Source: Pogostemon cablin
Lineage: Eukaryota > Streptophyta > Magnoliopsida > Lamiales > Lamiaceae
DNA: 64,000 nucleotides
Reading direction: 5' to 3'
Assembly (NCBI GenBank): GCA_023678885.1
Contig: CM043001.1
Span: forward strand, 6,148,001-6,212,000
This document shows positions 11,202 through 22,686 of this stretch, piece by piece. The first letter of the stretch is position 1, and every line of letters begins with the position of its first letter. The notes under the pieces were generated by a model that was not told where the DNA came from, did not search any database, and was given only the letters and a program-made list of their open reading frames with translations. The translations under genes and the position numbers were made by a program.

Positions 11202-13883
11202 TCATACGATTTCTCGTAAAAGGTGGTACTCGCGCTCCATGTGTTTAATTGCCTTATGGACTTGTGATTTCTTCAAGTTTGCAACTGCACCAATATCATC
11301 AATGTAAATTGTTTTTACCTTGGGCAAACTTAGAAACACTTCAAAGTCCATCATGAAGTCTCTAGAGTCATATAGATACTTTGGCTGCCTCATAGGCTCC
11401 AATTCATCATCTTTCCATGATGGAGTCCGGAGTCTGAAATATATTTCTATATAACACTCCTCCACATTATGACTCTACTTCCTAAGATTAAACACATAAC
11501 CTTTGAGGTGAATTTACTGCCGTCCAATCTGACTAAAAAATCCGAATCTACGTAATCCACAAGAAGCAGTGAATCTATCCAGTAAGTCCACATATAATTT
11601 CCAGTCCTTCTCAGGAACTTTATATATGTCTTACCACAGTTCATCATTCTTATTCCAGGTTACGTTGATACCCACTGTTCATGCATCCAGCAAAACAGAT
11701 ATCCAACATCGTTCATAGCATTCCTTAGATTAAGCTTCCTTATTCGCCGGAGCATAAGGAATCGCTTTCATCCTCTTTATCTTCTTCTTGTGTCTCAAAG
11801 ACACAATCACTTAGATAAATTCACATGCTAAACGAGTATGGACTGTATCATTTATGAAACTTGAGATAAGCATAATGTCCTTTTTGTGATCCGTATTACC
11901 GTGATCAAAAGAATATATTTTACCTTTCTTAAGTCCTTCATCTCTACCGCTTTATTAACCGTACCCATACGCCCGATAATACTCTTTCATTGTCTCCAAT
12001 GAGCAAGATACTATCTACGTATAGTACAAAAAACACCACCACGTTTCCGTCACTCTTTACAACACACAAGACTCATCCGCTCATTGATTTAAATTCATGC
12101 CACTGGATTACCTAATCAAAACAGATGCTTTACGATCTTAAAGCTTGCTTTAGTCCATCGCTGGACAATTTTAAGTTTACTATCAAAATGCTATTAGTAC
12201 TTTGCAATGAATCACTCTGGTTGCTTCACATAGATGTTTTCTTCAAGACTTCCAATCAGGAAAGCTGTCTTTGACATCTATTTGATGTTCCTCATAATTC
12301 AATATGAGCAGCAATAAATAAAAGAATTCTGATCAAATCAAGCATAGCTACCAGCGAATATGTTCCCTCATAATCGAACCATTTCTTTCTGAGTACATCT
12401 TTTCGCAACAAGCTTTGCTTCCAAGATTTTCACCTTTCAGTATGATCCTCTTTTATTTCCCTTTGACCACTTGCAATGGCTTTTACACCATTTAGTGGTC
12501 ATACAAGTTCCCAGACTTAATATAGAATCCGTAGATTCTATTACAACATTCATTGCAACTTACTAAGATTTCGCATTTTCATCTTGTAGTGCTACGATAT
12601 ATTCGTGGGACAATACCATGTTTATTAGGGACCAAGTTTTACGACTCTCCCAAAACATATATCTTAAGGGTTGTCAAACAACCCTCCCACTACGACAAGG
12701 CACTACATGTAATTGTGTATCAGACGTAACACGCGTTGCAGTTTACCTTGTGGTATATCCTCTTGTACACTTAGTACTTATGCTTTGTGTTTTCCTCTCA
12801 CTACCTTTAGAACAACTCATACATGGGTTTGTGATTTATTACATAGTCCTTTTCCAAAAAATTCAGTGTTTGTGTTGACAATCACCCTTCGATCTTTTGG
12901 ACTAAATAAATCACCCTCTATTTTTCTAGGATATCCCATATACAGACAAATATTTCACGAATTACTGTATCTAGGGCATATCCAAAAAATGAATTTAATT
13001 ATTCCAAATAATTCATCATCTATCTAATCATAACCATAAGAGACTTATTCCTTCTTTCCACCACACCATTCAGTTGGGGCATGCCCGGTGTAATCAACTT
13101 GAGATTTAATCTCAACTTCTAATCAATAGCTCCTAACTATCCCAAGAGGTATTCGCCATCATGATTAAATCGTAATGACTTAATATATTTTCCATGATGC
13201 TTCACTGTACCAGCCTTACAATTCTTGAATTAATCAAAGAAATTAGCCATGCAGTGCATCAAATAAATATATTAGTATCTAGAATAATCTTCGAATATTC
13301 ATAATCACCTCTCGCCTGGATAATATTAGGTTCGCTTGAATCAGAATGAACTAATTCCAACATATATATCTTTGGCTCTACACCCCACAACCTTACGGTC
13401 TATCGGCTATCAACTTTTGAATCCTACCTAAGTAAAATGAACTAATTTTAGATGCCAAATGTATGTTTTAGTTCATCTCCGAAGGTTCCTTTCTCTTACT
13501 AATATTAGAAGATGCATTATTTAATTACTATTTATTGCATCTGTGGGATGTACATGATTCAAGAGTATACTTTTTATCCACCAACATACTTTAACGGATT
13601 ATAGCCTCATTCCTCATTACTATGACCATGTCATTTAAATGAAATGAAGTATCCATCCGTTAATGCATAGAAATCGAAATTAAATTCTTTCTATGAAACG
13701 TACGTAAAGATAATTTCTCATAATCAATCGTTTATTCTTATCATGAGATAAATAAACAACTCCCACTGCAATAGCCACTACCTTTGTAGTTTTACCCATG
13801 TCATTAACAATCTTATCCTTACTCAGTGATAAACATTTAGTGATTCCAGTATCTACATACTTCGTGTCAGTAGATGCCATCAC
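11202..13883 (-). pseudogene. Copia pol remnant: protease, RT and RNase H pieces
   Basis: Protease region: VDTG with a TKVVAIAVG block (13883-13680), where DTG is the aspartic protease active site (Asp codon 13853-13851). RT: VLYVDS (about 12030-12010), where the normal YVDD has lost its second Asp. RNase H end: an IDDIGAVANLKK block followed by KHMEREYHLLREIV (11340-11202), matching the copia GAVAN..KHIERKYHLIREIV signature. Between these the frame breaks repeatedly, and integrase is only faintly visible. Gag was not identified. Confidence 0.75.
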
Positions 13884-14599
13884 TAATCATGTTTAAACAT
13901 TAGTAAATAAGATATTAAACTTGTTCACATCATGATGAAAAATGGCTTTCTTTTGCCACATGTTTTGTTAAAATTTTCCCACCATATACAACCTCTCGTA
14001 TTTCAGGTAGAACTTGCTCAAAACATCCAGACAAATTGTGAAGAATAAATTGATTTAGGTTTCCCTTTCAATTTCTATTCCAAGCTTTTCCAATTCATTC
14101 ATCAATTCGACCATGATCTTCTGCCTTTTAATTTACTCAAGTATCCGAAGAGTTACATGAGACCATCATATTTCTATGAACCTCTCATCTCTTCACTAGA
14201 GACTTTAATAGGTATCATGAGACGTCCTTTGTGAGAATACACATGTATTTTCTTAAGCAGTAATTTTCAAAACCAAGATTCTTTTCTAATCAGTTAATTT
14301 GGACAAGTAAATATAATGTCTTTTAGTTAACAATTAGTGAAATAAAACCATTCAAAATTCAGAGAATCACAAATAAATTTACCGATCAAATCTTCGAATT
14401 TTATTCTTTTATATTGATTCCCTCAAAATAATATAAAATAAAATTCACCGACATCTCAAGCACCGTGAGTCTGCAAGCCACGATAGTGTGGACGTTTACA
14501 AACCCGAACATTTACAAGAGAATATTTTACCCATTAATTTCATTTGTCAACCTAACTTTATGACAAAATAATTAATAGTCGGTTCTTCTTTAGCCATGC

Positions 14600-14960
14600 A
14601 AATAAAAGCAGTGACTCCGATGGGGAGGATACTTATTATTTACATCTAAGTGTACACCATTATTTGACCCCAAGTCCGCGGCCCAAGCTTGTGTGCCTTA
14701 CAGATGGAGAAGTACGCATGCGCTCGGATAACTTTCTACAGTCATCAATTACAAGTTTGTACAGTGATCTGCAAATAAACTCATCCGATGGGGAGGAAGG
14801 TCTAAGCCAGCACGCAAGTTCATTTGCATCACATTACAAACAATAATTATTTAATGAAGTCTGTACCAGTGATCCACAAATATACTCATCCGATGGGGAG
14901 GAAGGTATATGCCAACACGCAAGTATAATTGCATCACTTACAAACCAATAATGGAGGCCG
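14600..14960. repeat. 105-bp direct repeat in the copia leader
   Basis: TCATCCGATGGGGAGGAAGG occurs at 14781 and 14886 with matching flanks (GTGATC.GCAAAT.. before; CACGCAAGT..TTGCATCAC after). A third, partial copy (CTCCGATGGGGAGG) lies near 14616. It sits between the coding remnant and the GC-rich block. Confidence 0.8.
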
Positions 14961-15189
14961 CGGGAATTATTTACCAATCCCCTCTCCCACTTAGTTATTT
15001 AATACCGAGGGTTTTTAACATGCATATAATATTCAGAAATAAAATATACATAATAGCATGCTTCTATTAACAGCAATTTAAATAAATAAATCACATAGAA
15101 CATGCCTTTCACATATACAACAATAATTGACAATTAAATCAATTAATCAGTTATATAACATTAATTAATTGCATAAATAGTGGATTAAT

Positions 15190-15625
15190 TAATTTGGGCC
15201 CTAGAGCAACAAATGAGCACAAAATGAGCAGCAGACTAAATAATTAATCAACCCATTATCCATGACCCATATACTCAGCCCAAAATTAAATTAAATCCAC
15301 CAAGCCCACTAGCACAAAATTAGCCCATTAATAAATAACTAATCATGCTTGGCCCATTACCCACAATTAATTAAATTCAGCAATAATAAAAATAGACCAG
15401 CAGCCCATTACCATTTTAATAAAATTTGGGCCCATGACCTCAGCCCAAAACCAAATTAAAAAAATGAGCAGTCCACTATTAATCCACAGCCCATTAGCAT
15501 TCCAATTAATAAATTGGGCCCAACAACACCTAATATAAAATTGGGCCCAACAGCCCAATTGCATTTAATTAAATATGGGCCCAATGGAGATAGCCCATAA
15601 CCAAATAAAAAAAAGGTAAAGGCCC
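15190..15625. repeat. Cluster of TGGGCC/TGGGCT motifs
   Basis: About 15 GCCCA or GGGCC(C) words occur in 430 bp of otherwise AT-rich sequence. TGGGCY is the site II element bound by TCP factors in plant promoters. The cluster lies at the edge of the GC-rich block, inside the copia element. Confidence 0.55.
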
Positions 15626-15639
15626 AGCAAGATCATCAT

Positions 15640-16625
15640 CGCTGCCCTAAAAAATGCAGCTGCAATCCTCTGTCCTCACACACCCGCCTGCTACCCACGA
15701 CTGCCACCAGTTGTCGCCGGTACAACCTGGTGTCGCAGCTGCCGAAAGCCACGCCCACAATCCTCCGGAGCCGCATCGTCAGTCGTGTACCGTGCTGCCT
15801 TCCTGCTCCGACGATAGGAACCACCAGCGCAGGTACCGACTCGAAGGCCGCCACTCACAACAGCGTTCCCGCCGACCACATCCGTCAGCGCTGCCGCCAA
15901 CAGCAAGTCTTAGCCATCGACGATAAGCCTGGAACCCAGCGGTGACTCGCCCGGAAGTTGGCAGAAGCATCGTCTGATCGTGACCAGACCGCCAGTCCGC
16001 AGAGTATACCGCTGTCGTGATGCAGCCGCTGCCACCAATCATCCACGCGCACAAAAACGCTGCACTCTACCCTGCAGCGCCGCCGCCGACCTGTAGACTC
16101 GGAAATACGCAGGGACGCCTGGTGATAGGACCAGCTCGCCTGGTATCCGCGATGATCGAGTCCCGCGTCTGGATCCGACACAGACTTTCCCAGAAAAAAA
16201 ACATGCAGAGCCAACCATCGCTTCGATTTTGACGCTCAGCCATCCCTCGCCGCCAGATCAGCGCCGATCTGCTCTGACGCACTGCCGCCTTCAGTCCGTG
16301 ATTCCCAGGGCGTGCCGACGCATCGCCAAGAACCACCTTCGTCGTGAAGTCGCCGTCGTGGTTGCTGCCCATACCAGCGCCGCCATCACCGATCTTCCGT
16401 CATACAACAGATCGGCCGACCCCAGCGCCTGCTCCCTCAATTGCCACCACCCGCCACCCTAACCCGAACGCGCGTCGTGAGGCTCTGCCGGAAGCGGGTT
16501 TGCCATTAACCAGTTGCGCACCGATCAGTCGTTCACCATCGATCGCAGTCACAATCAACACGCGCCGTCGGATTTCTGGGTCACCGTCGTGCAGGGCGTG
16601 TGTGTGCGTAATAGATAGAAGATAG
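15640..16625. other. GC-rich block inside the copia element
   Basis: About 1 kb is clearly richer in GC than its surroundings and holds several overlapping reading frames on both strands, 60-110 codons each. None shows a recognisable domain. On the minus strand it begins with a CA/CT-rich leader and AAACCCTA (telo-box-like, near 16627). It could be the element's own long leader or captured host promoter/exon sequence. No product is claimed. Confidence 0.5.
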
Positions 16626-16903
16626 GGTTTCTCGATGTGTGTGTGTTGTGTCCAGTAATTAACAGATAATTATCAATCACACATACCAAATTGCTAGTCA
16701 TGGTAATAAACAATACAGAATAAAACCCACAGAGATAATTATCATATTATTTCACATAATCAAATTATCCCAATTAGACATGCTATTAATCTGACCATTA
16801 ATACATGGACAGCCCATCAAGAATCATGCTATTACAACCAGATCATTTGACATAATCATATAATCACAAAAACTAATGAATCACTTTTCACCACGAAACC
16901 AAC

Positions 16904-16915
16904 GCTTTGATACCA
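16904..16915 (-). promoter_or_regulatory. Primer-binding site (initiator tRNA-Met) of the copia element
   Basis: The minus strand reads TGGTATCAAAGC one base after the LTR end CCTACA. It matches the plant copia consensus TGGTATCAGAGC with one change. Confidence 0.9.
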
Positions 16916-16916
16916 T

Positions 16917-18118
16917 TGTAGGCAATTGGATCGTGTGTTTCAACGTGATTCGTTAGTAAAACAGGCAAACAATAACAGCGGAAGCAAAAATAATATTTAC
17001 CGTACTTCTGGGTTGATGTAGAGGATGATTCACTGCAGAGAACTACCTCTGATCTTCTACCGTATGTCCCAAAGTCAACTCTGGTGTTGGGTGGTCAACA
17101 GTCCCCAGAGTTCTCTCAATCTGCTCTCTGTTGTCTCCCGTATGTCAAAATGAGGCACTGACTTAGGGTTAACAGGAACTGAGATGACTTATATACTTGG
17201 GCTACAGCAGGGACCAGGAGGAGAAATTGGACTGGGCCTCAATTGAATTTAATTAACCAAGCTTAGCCCAAAGCTTTTAATTAAATCCAATAATAATAAT
17301 TTAGTCCAGTAAAATATTATTACTGCACTACCCGTCCAATCCCAAATTATGTTCTGGGCTCCTTCTTATTATAAGCCCGATGGTCTCCCCATGTTTAAGA
17401 TATACAATGTTCATTAATTAATTAAGTTACTGACAACTCAAATAAATTAATATCTCATCCGAGAGTAGTACCACTCAACCTTATTATCATGCCGGAAATT
17501 AATCCACTTGCAAGATTTACATGATAAACCTTATGAGCTCCTCAAGGGGACATCATCAACCTATGTCGGACATGGATTCCTTCTACAATCAACAGCACAC
17601 CATAGAGACAGCACTACTTCCCAACTCACCGAGTATATTGATTTAATACTTATAAATCTCACCCATTGATGAATAAAAGAAATACATACTGCCCTACGTG
17701 TCGAGGTTATTGTATAGGGATTAAGAGCATGAACTTCCATAATAACAGAGATCAAGTTCTACTATATAGTCAGTATAAGAAGAACGATCTCAGGCGGTCC
17801 TGCTCAATACACACAAGTGCACTAATGTGATTCTATAGCCAAGACAAGCTAATATCAAACCACACTAAAACCATACCGATAGAGAGTCCCCGTCTATCTC
17901 AGTTGTGAGCATCTGTTTATACTTTATGAGGAAACCGATAATATGATCTTCTGCGTGTTGTCGCACAACATATTATCTACAGTATAAAGTAAATGGACTA
18001 TTGCATCATGCATATAAAATAAATTATAAGATGCAATCATTTGATCAATGATTCTCATTTCAAATATTGTTATGACATTGTTCATACTAAAGCTAGACTT
18101 TTAGTATACAATCCAACA
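16917..18118 (-). repeat. 5' LTR of the 8.3-kb copia element
   Basis: Same length as the partner LTR at 9838-11039 and about 98.5% identical by eye count. It is followed by TTTTC and then the last 31 bp of the CACTA element. Confidence 0.95.
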
Positions 18119-18339
18119 TTTTCATCTTTGGAATTCGACAATTTTCTTGTAGTGACAAGTCATCTATTTATAGGGAAGAAAAGTAATTGAAGAGGCACGG
18201 AATGTCCTGTGATATTTTGGTATGACATATATATCTTGTTACATCTCTTTAGAGAATAACACGTAGTAGGGTGGAGAAATTTAATCCCTTACCCCAAGGG
18301 TTTAAGCATTTACTTAGGGTATAGTTGCCCTCCCCTTTC

Positions 18340-19400
18340 CTACCTGTCAATTATCCAACTGAGTGGAACAAGAGATGTCACACCAAAGTAGCACAGAAGA
18401 TCCACCCAATTGAAGAAGCATTCAAATTTAGAAATCAACACTAATAAATAAGGATTGTAACTTTCAAGATTGGAATTTTGAAGGTTATGTTTTCTTTCTT
18501 GTCTCACATTAGTCCCCTCCACTTGAAAAGACTCGTTCTCGAGTGATCTCAATATCTCTAACATTGAACACATGCAAACATTGATATTTGTCCGCAACTG
18601 TTTTGAATCAAGAGTAATTTCTATCATTAACTGACGAACTTCAGCCTGCACTATTGACCCATCTTTTGCAAGTTTAATTGCAGCCACATTACCAGCCATT
18701 GATAACTTGACTAAATCTATAGAATGACATGGAAATTTTTGGTAAACCATAGCAAACAATTCTTTTTCCAGTAGAACTATGAACTTAGTTATTGATATAA
18801 AATTTTGCTTTAGGCAAGGTGTACTCCCACTACTTTGGTTGATCACCACAAATGTTGCGAATTAGATTTTCAAGAGTTCGATTAACTTCCGTCTGACCAT
18901 CAGTTTGTAGATGCGCCGTACTACTCTCAAAAGAAAAGACATGCAATATGAGAAGCATCAAAATTTTTCTTACAAGGAACGAAGTGCACAATTTTTTAAA
19001 ACCTATCCACCACCACAAATACGGAATCAACACTCCGCTACATACAAAGTAATCCAAGAACAAAATCTTGGTCATCAACTGCATAAAGGTGCTCTAAGCA
19101 TTCGATAGCCCAAACGATAAAACAACCCACTCATGCATACAAACCCTCCTTAATATTAAGAGATGTCTTCCACTCGCCTCCCGGTATGGTGCGGAACTGT
19201 TGGTAACCACTTCAGAATTTTCAACCATGAATGTTGTCTTCTCCACCAAAACATGTATTTTTCCAACATCACGCACATCTTTCTTCCAATCTTTCATAGA
19301 ACAGGATGGTATCAAATGATTACGAGTTTCAATTCTTTCTTCCATCACGAGTAGTGTCAAGATCATCTTGACACCTATAACACTGGTCATCAGTTAGTAG
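18340..19400 (-). pseudogene. Rearranged Ty3/gypsy pol remnant
   Basis: In minus order: an RT block ending EWVVLSFGLSNA (about 19135-19094), then integrase. A VVVDRF-type core segment and an FDASHIA-like stretch run into SSTAHLQTDGQTE and NRTLENLIRNICGDQPK (about 18950-18840). Then the post-integrase region follows: FAMVYQKFPCHSIDLVKL, NVAAIKLAKDG and AEVRQ (18780-18640), then VEGTNVRQ near the end. These blocks match chromovirus-type gypsy pol. RNase H and the SDRD..F part of the integrase core are missing by internal deletion, and one residue is lost in QTEVVNRT. No LTRs were found. Confidence 0.8.
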
Positions 19401-19696
19401 GGGGCGACCTTGGGATGGTGTCAGAGGAGCCGCTACACAGAACCCTACTCTGACGAGGGCCCCGAATTTTTTTATATTTATATATATGTATTTAGTTATA
19501 TATTTTAAACATAGAACAAAGACAAACAAATAAAGTTTTTCTTCTTATGAATACTTTGTTTTCTTTTCTTTTCTATTTTTTTTCTTCTTTTTACGGATTA
19601 TGAACACCTGTTTGGTTAACGTTTGTTTATTATGAATACCGGTCTTATGAAAATTTCATTAGTTATTAGAAAATTAATTATGAATACTTATTACAA

Positions 19697-20127
19697 CACT
19701 ACAAAAAAATTATTTTTTACCAACGGAATATTCCGTTGGTAAAAGCCTTAACTCCATTGTTAAATTGGCTTACCAATGGATTAGCAACGGAATCCGTTGG
19801 TAGATTCCGTTGGTAAAGTGGTGGTTGGTAAATTTTTAGCAACAAAAAATCAATTTCGGTTGTAAACAATTCCGTTTGTAATCCATTGCTAATAATTCCG
19901 TTGGTAATTTATATAATGATTCCCTTGGTAATTTATATAATGATTCCCTTGGTAATCCGTTAGTGATTACCAACAAATTGAATTTCGTTGCTAAAATAGA
20001 AAATAAATCCGTTGGCATTCCGTTGCTAAAACAAAAATGTCATTTTTATTGCTAATCCATTGGTAATTACCAACGGATTGAATTTCGTTGGTAAATTCGA
20101 TCGCTAAAAAAATACTTTTTTGTAGTG
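19697..20127. mobile_element. Short CACTA MITE, 431 bp
   Basis: CACTACAAAAAAA at the left and TTTTTTTGTAGTG at the right form the inverted ends. Flanking trinucleotides are CAA and AAA, an imperfect duplication. The interior is built of TTCCGTTGGTAA-type direct and inverted subterminal repeats. No coding sequence. Confidence 0.75.
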
Positions 20128-20394
20128 AAAATAATAATTAATTGAAATTTGATAGAAATCAGATAAGGCTTTTCTTTCTCCTTAATTTTTTTTAATTTAA
20201 CTTAAAATATATTTAATTGAGTTAATATATAATTCGTCTCACGAATTAAGATACGTAAGATAGATTCATCCATAACTTACCCAAAATATATATACTAATG
20301 AATTAGAATTTATACATTTTGTTAGCTAATAATCTATTAATTTTTTTAAACGAAAACCTGAATATAAAAAAAATTATATATTTATTAAGAAATA

Positions 20395-20635
20395 CTCCCT
20401 CCGTCCCACATTAAGATTTACGTTTTTCATTTTTGGGTTGTCCTAAATTAAGGTTTATATTTTATTTTTTATCAAGTTGAGCCCATACAAAACAATTAAT
20501 TATTCACACAACACTAATACAACTACTCACTTTACATTAAATATTATTTCTCTCACCTCACTAAATATTAAAATATTATTTTTCTTAATCTCCGTGCAAA
20601 AATCAAACGTCAACGTTAACGTGGGACAAATTGAG
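20395..20635. mobile_element. Stowaway MITE
   Basis: Begins CTCCCTCCGTCCCAC, with TA on both sides (20393-20394 and 20636-20637). The right end GTGGGACAAATTGAG is a degraded complement. Confidence 0.75.
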
Positions 20636-20734
20636 TATATATATACACTATTGAATAAAAGTTAATACACATAATGCACATCTACTTTCGGGTGCACATA
20701 ATATCAACTCAATAAAAAACTAAAAATAACAAAG

Positions 20735-20945
20735 ATTTGTGTGAGATCGTCTCACGTAAGGGATTCCATGAGATGTATAAGAAGTGATAATATTTTTAAT
20801 GAAAAATGATACTCATTCGATGAAAAGTAATAATGATGCACTAAACTATTTATAGTAAAAATAAAAGTAACAACATTTTAAAAAATAACAATAACATCAT
20901 TAATAAAAAGTAACTAATTTAATACATGAGACGGTCTAACGCTAC
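20735..20945. mobile_element. MITE of the GTGAGAC/GTCTCAC family
   Basis: GTGTGAGATCGTCTCACGTA at the left and GAGACGGTCT at the right are degenerate inverted ends around AT-rich sequence with GATAATAT and AAGTAATAA words. Related copies lie near 24003-24290, 28035, 57693-57905 and 58949-59865. Confidence 0.45.
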
Positions 20946-21034
20946 CCAATAAAAATTAGCATCGAGTTGTCGAAAATTAAAGAGAATAAGCAAAAGTATG
21001 AATAATATCATGATGGCTAAAACTTGCATGTTTC

Positions 21035-21188
21035 TGGTGACGGACTTGGATCATCTCCCATAAATTCACTCAATTTCCTCCCACTGTGGCTACAGTACTC
21101 AATTTCCTCTTAGAGTTACAGTACTGTAGCCACAGTGAGAGAAAATTAAGTGAATTTACTGCAGAGGATCTGCATCCTTCCGGTGACA
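21035..21188. repeat. Long imperfect hairpin, arms about 65 bp
   Basis: The left arm 21035-21098 (TGGTGACGG ... GTGGCTACAGTAC) pairs with 21121-21188 (GTACTGTAGCCAC ... CCGGTGACA) around a loop of about 22 nt. Several mismatches interrupt the stem. Either a compact fold-back MITE or a small-RNA-precursor-like transcript. Confidence 0.7.
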
Positions 21189-22268
21189 CCCTGTCCTCAA
21201 ATTCCATTCATTTTAAAAGTTGTGGAGTACTTATAATATTAAATAATATACCATTTAGTATAATAACTTATATCCTTTATTTTTTAAGAAAAAAACTTAA
21301 TTATTTAAATCAAACATTTATACTATTCTTATTTAAGCCGACTTTTTCAATGAAAAATTATACATTTAGTATAATAACTTATATCCTTTATTTTTTACTC
21401 GCAATTCTTTTAATAATATTAACCTTCAATGGGGGCGTGAACAATTTAATAAAATGAATAAATATTACAAATTATTAAAAATTATATAAAAAAATTACGG
21501 CGCAGCGCATTAATTAAAAATAAGCTTTCACGTAACGCATACGCCCAAGGTACACTGTCGCAGCCTCAACCTGAAAAGGGTTTGGAGTGGAAGGGGTGAG
21601 CGAACCACAGCTCAGTGGGAAATAATATTCATCAATTATTAAATACATACTCGCAAGAGACGAGATACTTACATACTTGAACATCTCATGAAAACATATC
21701 ATTTTGGAACCCCTTATCGATTCCACGTGAACATTAAATTTGGTAAGACATCGCGACTCATTACCCATGAACATATCACAATCAATCCATGCATATTCAT
21801 ATAACGTAACTTACGAGCAGATATAAATAAATGACAAATAAATTTCCCACCTTGCAGGTGTGCTTGAGTGACAGATCATTAGAATAATATCTGAAACCTT
21901 CACTTCTTTTAGATGTGATAAAAGAAATTTGGAAAAATAATATGTATATGAGTGAATAAAGATATGATATGTGTTATTGATATGTCATGATTGCTACATT
22001 TTATTTGATATGATATGTGTTCACTCTTTATCAAGTGCTACATTTTATTTCATGATTGCTATATTAACATATGATATGTGTTACTGATATGTCATAATAT
22101 GTGTCATGTATGCTTTTAGTTCGATGACAAATATTTTCCTACTAGCATCGTACTGGGTGACGACTCAGTACGCACAGACCAACTAACACAAGTAACTGGC
22201 TACGTCGGTTCAGTACTATTTCAAAGTATGCTAACATCGTATTGGGGTGATGGCCCGGTACGCATAGA

Positions 22269-22686
22269 CCAAGTAACACAAGTTATCGAACAATGGTTCG
22301 GTCTAAAATATTTCCAATGAGTTATCGAATGACAATGTGCAAAAGTAATTTTATTAAAATTGGCATATGTTACAACCTGTTCTTTTTTTTTTAATATCAT
22401 ATTTTTTATTTATACTAATTATAATGAATAATTGTAATTAAAAGAGGTAGGGGTGCAGAGACAGCCAGGAGGTTTGCCTAGAAGCAGCCACCCTTGAAAG
22501 AGTGCGTAATAGCTCACTGATCGAGCACTCTTGCGTCAAGATTCGGCAAACTCAGACCTGGTTGTTACTTGGCCATCCAAGTAACACAAGTTATCAGACG
22601 ACGGTTTGGTCTAAAATATTTCCAATGAGTTATCGAACGACAATGTGCAAAAGTAATTATATTAAAATTGGCATATGTTACATCTT
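22269..22686. repeat. Direct repeat of about 108 bp flanking the rRNA fragment
   Basis: GTAACACAAGTTATC ... GGTCTAAAATATTTCC ... AATTGGCATATGTTACA occurs at 22269-22379 and again at 22579-22686, with about 10% mismatch. The 200 bp between them holds the organellar rRNA insert. Confidence 0.85.
22443..22545 (+). other. Organellar large-subunit rRNA fragment (nuclear insert)
   Basis: The words GACAGCCAGGAGGTTTGCC, TAGAAGCAGCCACCC, GAGTGCGTAATAGCTCACTG and ATCGAGC in this order match the bacterial-type LSU rRNA segment around the L11-binding GTPase-associated centre, in its plant organellar form. About 100 nt, ending within TTGCG. It is a transferred fragment of mitochondrial 26S or plastid 23S rDNA; the two cannot be told apart safely by eye. 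It cannot act as an rRNA gene. Confidence 0.85.

Larger units (their letters stand above)
9838..18118 (-). mobile_element. Ty1/copia LTR retrotransposon, 8.28 kb, minus strand
   Basis: Two 1202-bp LTRs (9838-11039 and 16917-18118) bound it, with a perfect duplication TTTTC at 9833-9837 and 18119-18123. About 18 mismatches were counted by eye between the LTRs (about 1.5%), so it is fairly young. The primer-binding site complementary to initiator tRNA-Met lies beside the right LTR and the polypurine tract beside the left, fixing minus orientation. In minus order, protease, RT and RNase H remnants run from 13.9 to 11.2 kb. All coding parts are broken although the LTRs are similar, so it probably moved as a defective copy using enzymes supplied by another element. 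Confidence 0.95.
9045..18154. mobile_element. Non-autonomous CACTA element, split by a copia insertion
   Basis: The left end is CACTACAAGAAAACTGTC and the right end is the complement of CACTACAAGAAAATTGTC. ACA flanks both ends (9042-9044 and 18155-18157), the 3-bp duplication typical of CACTA (CMC/EnSpm) elements. Without the copia insertion it is about 824 bp: 9045-9837 plus 18124-18154. The arms are packed with TTCCAACG/CGTTGGAA-type subterminal repeats, the kind of site bound by CACTA transposases. It encodes no transposase. Confidence 0.92.

Noticed and set aside
15636..16625. Overlapping reading frames of 70-110 codons on both strands
   Set aside because: They follow from high GC content. 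None has a recognisable domain, and no frame stands out over the others.
21086..21457. A 123-codon plus-strand frame
   Set aside because: It starts in the long hairpin and crosses into AT-rich DNA and a fold-back element arm; hydrophobic low-complexity product with no support.
22443..22545. A functional rRNA gene
   Set aside because: Only about 100 nt of the LSU rRNA are present.
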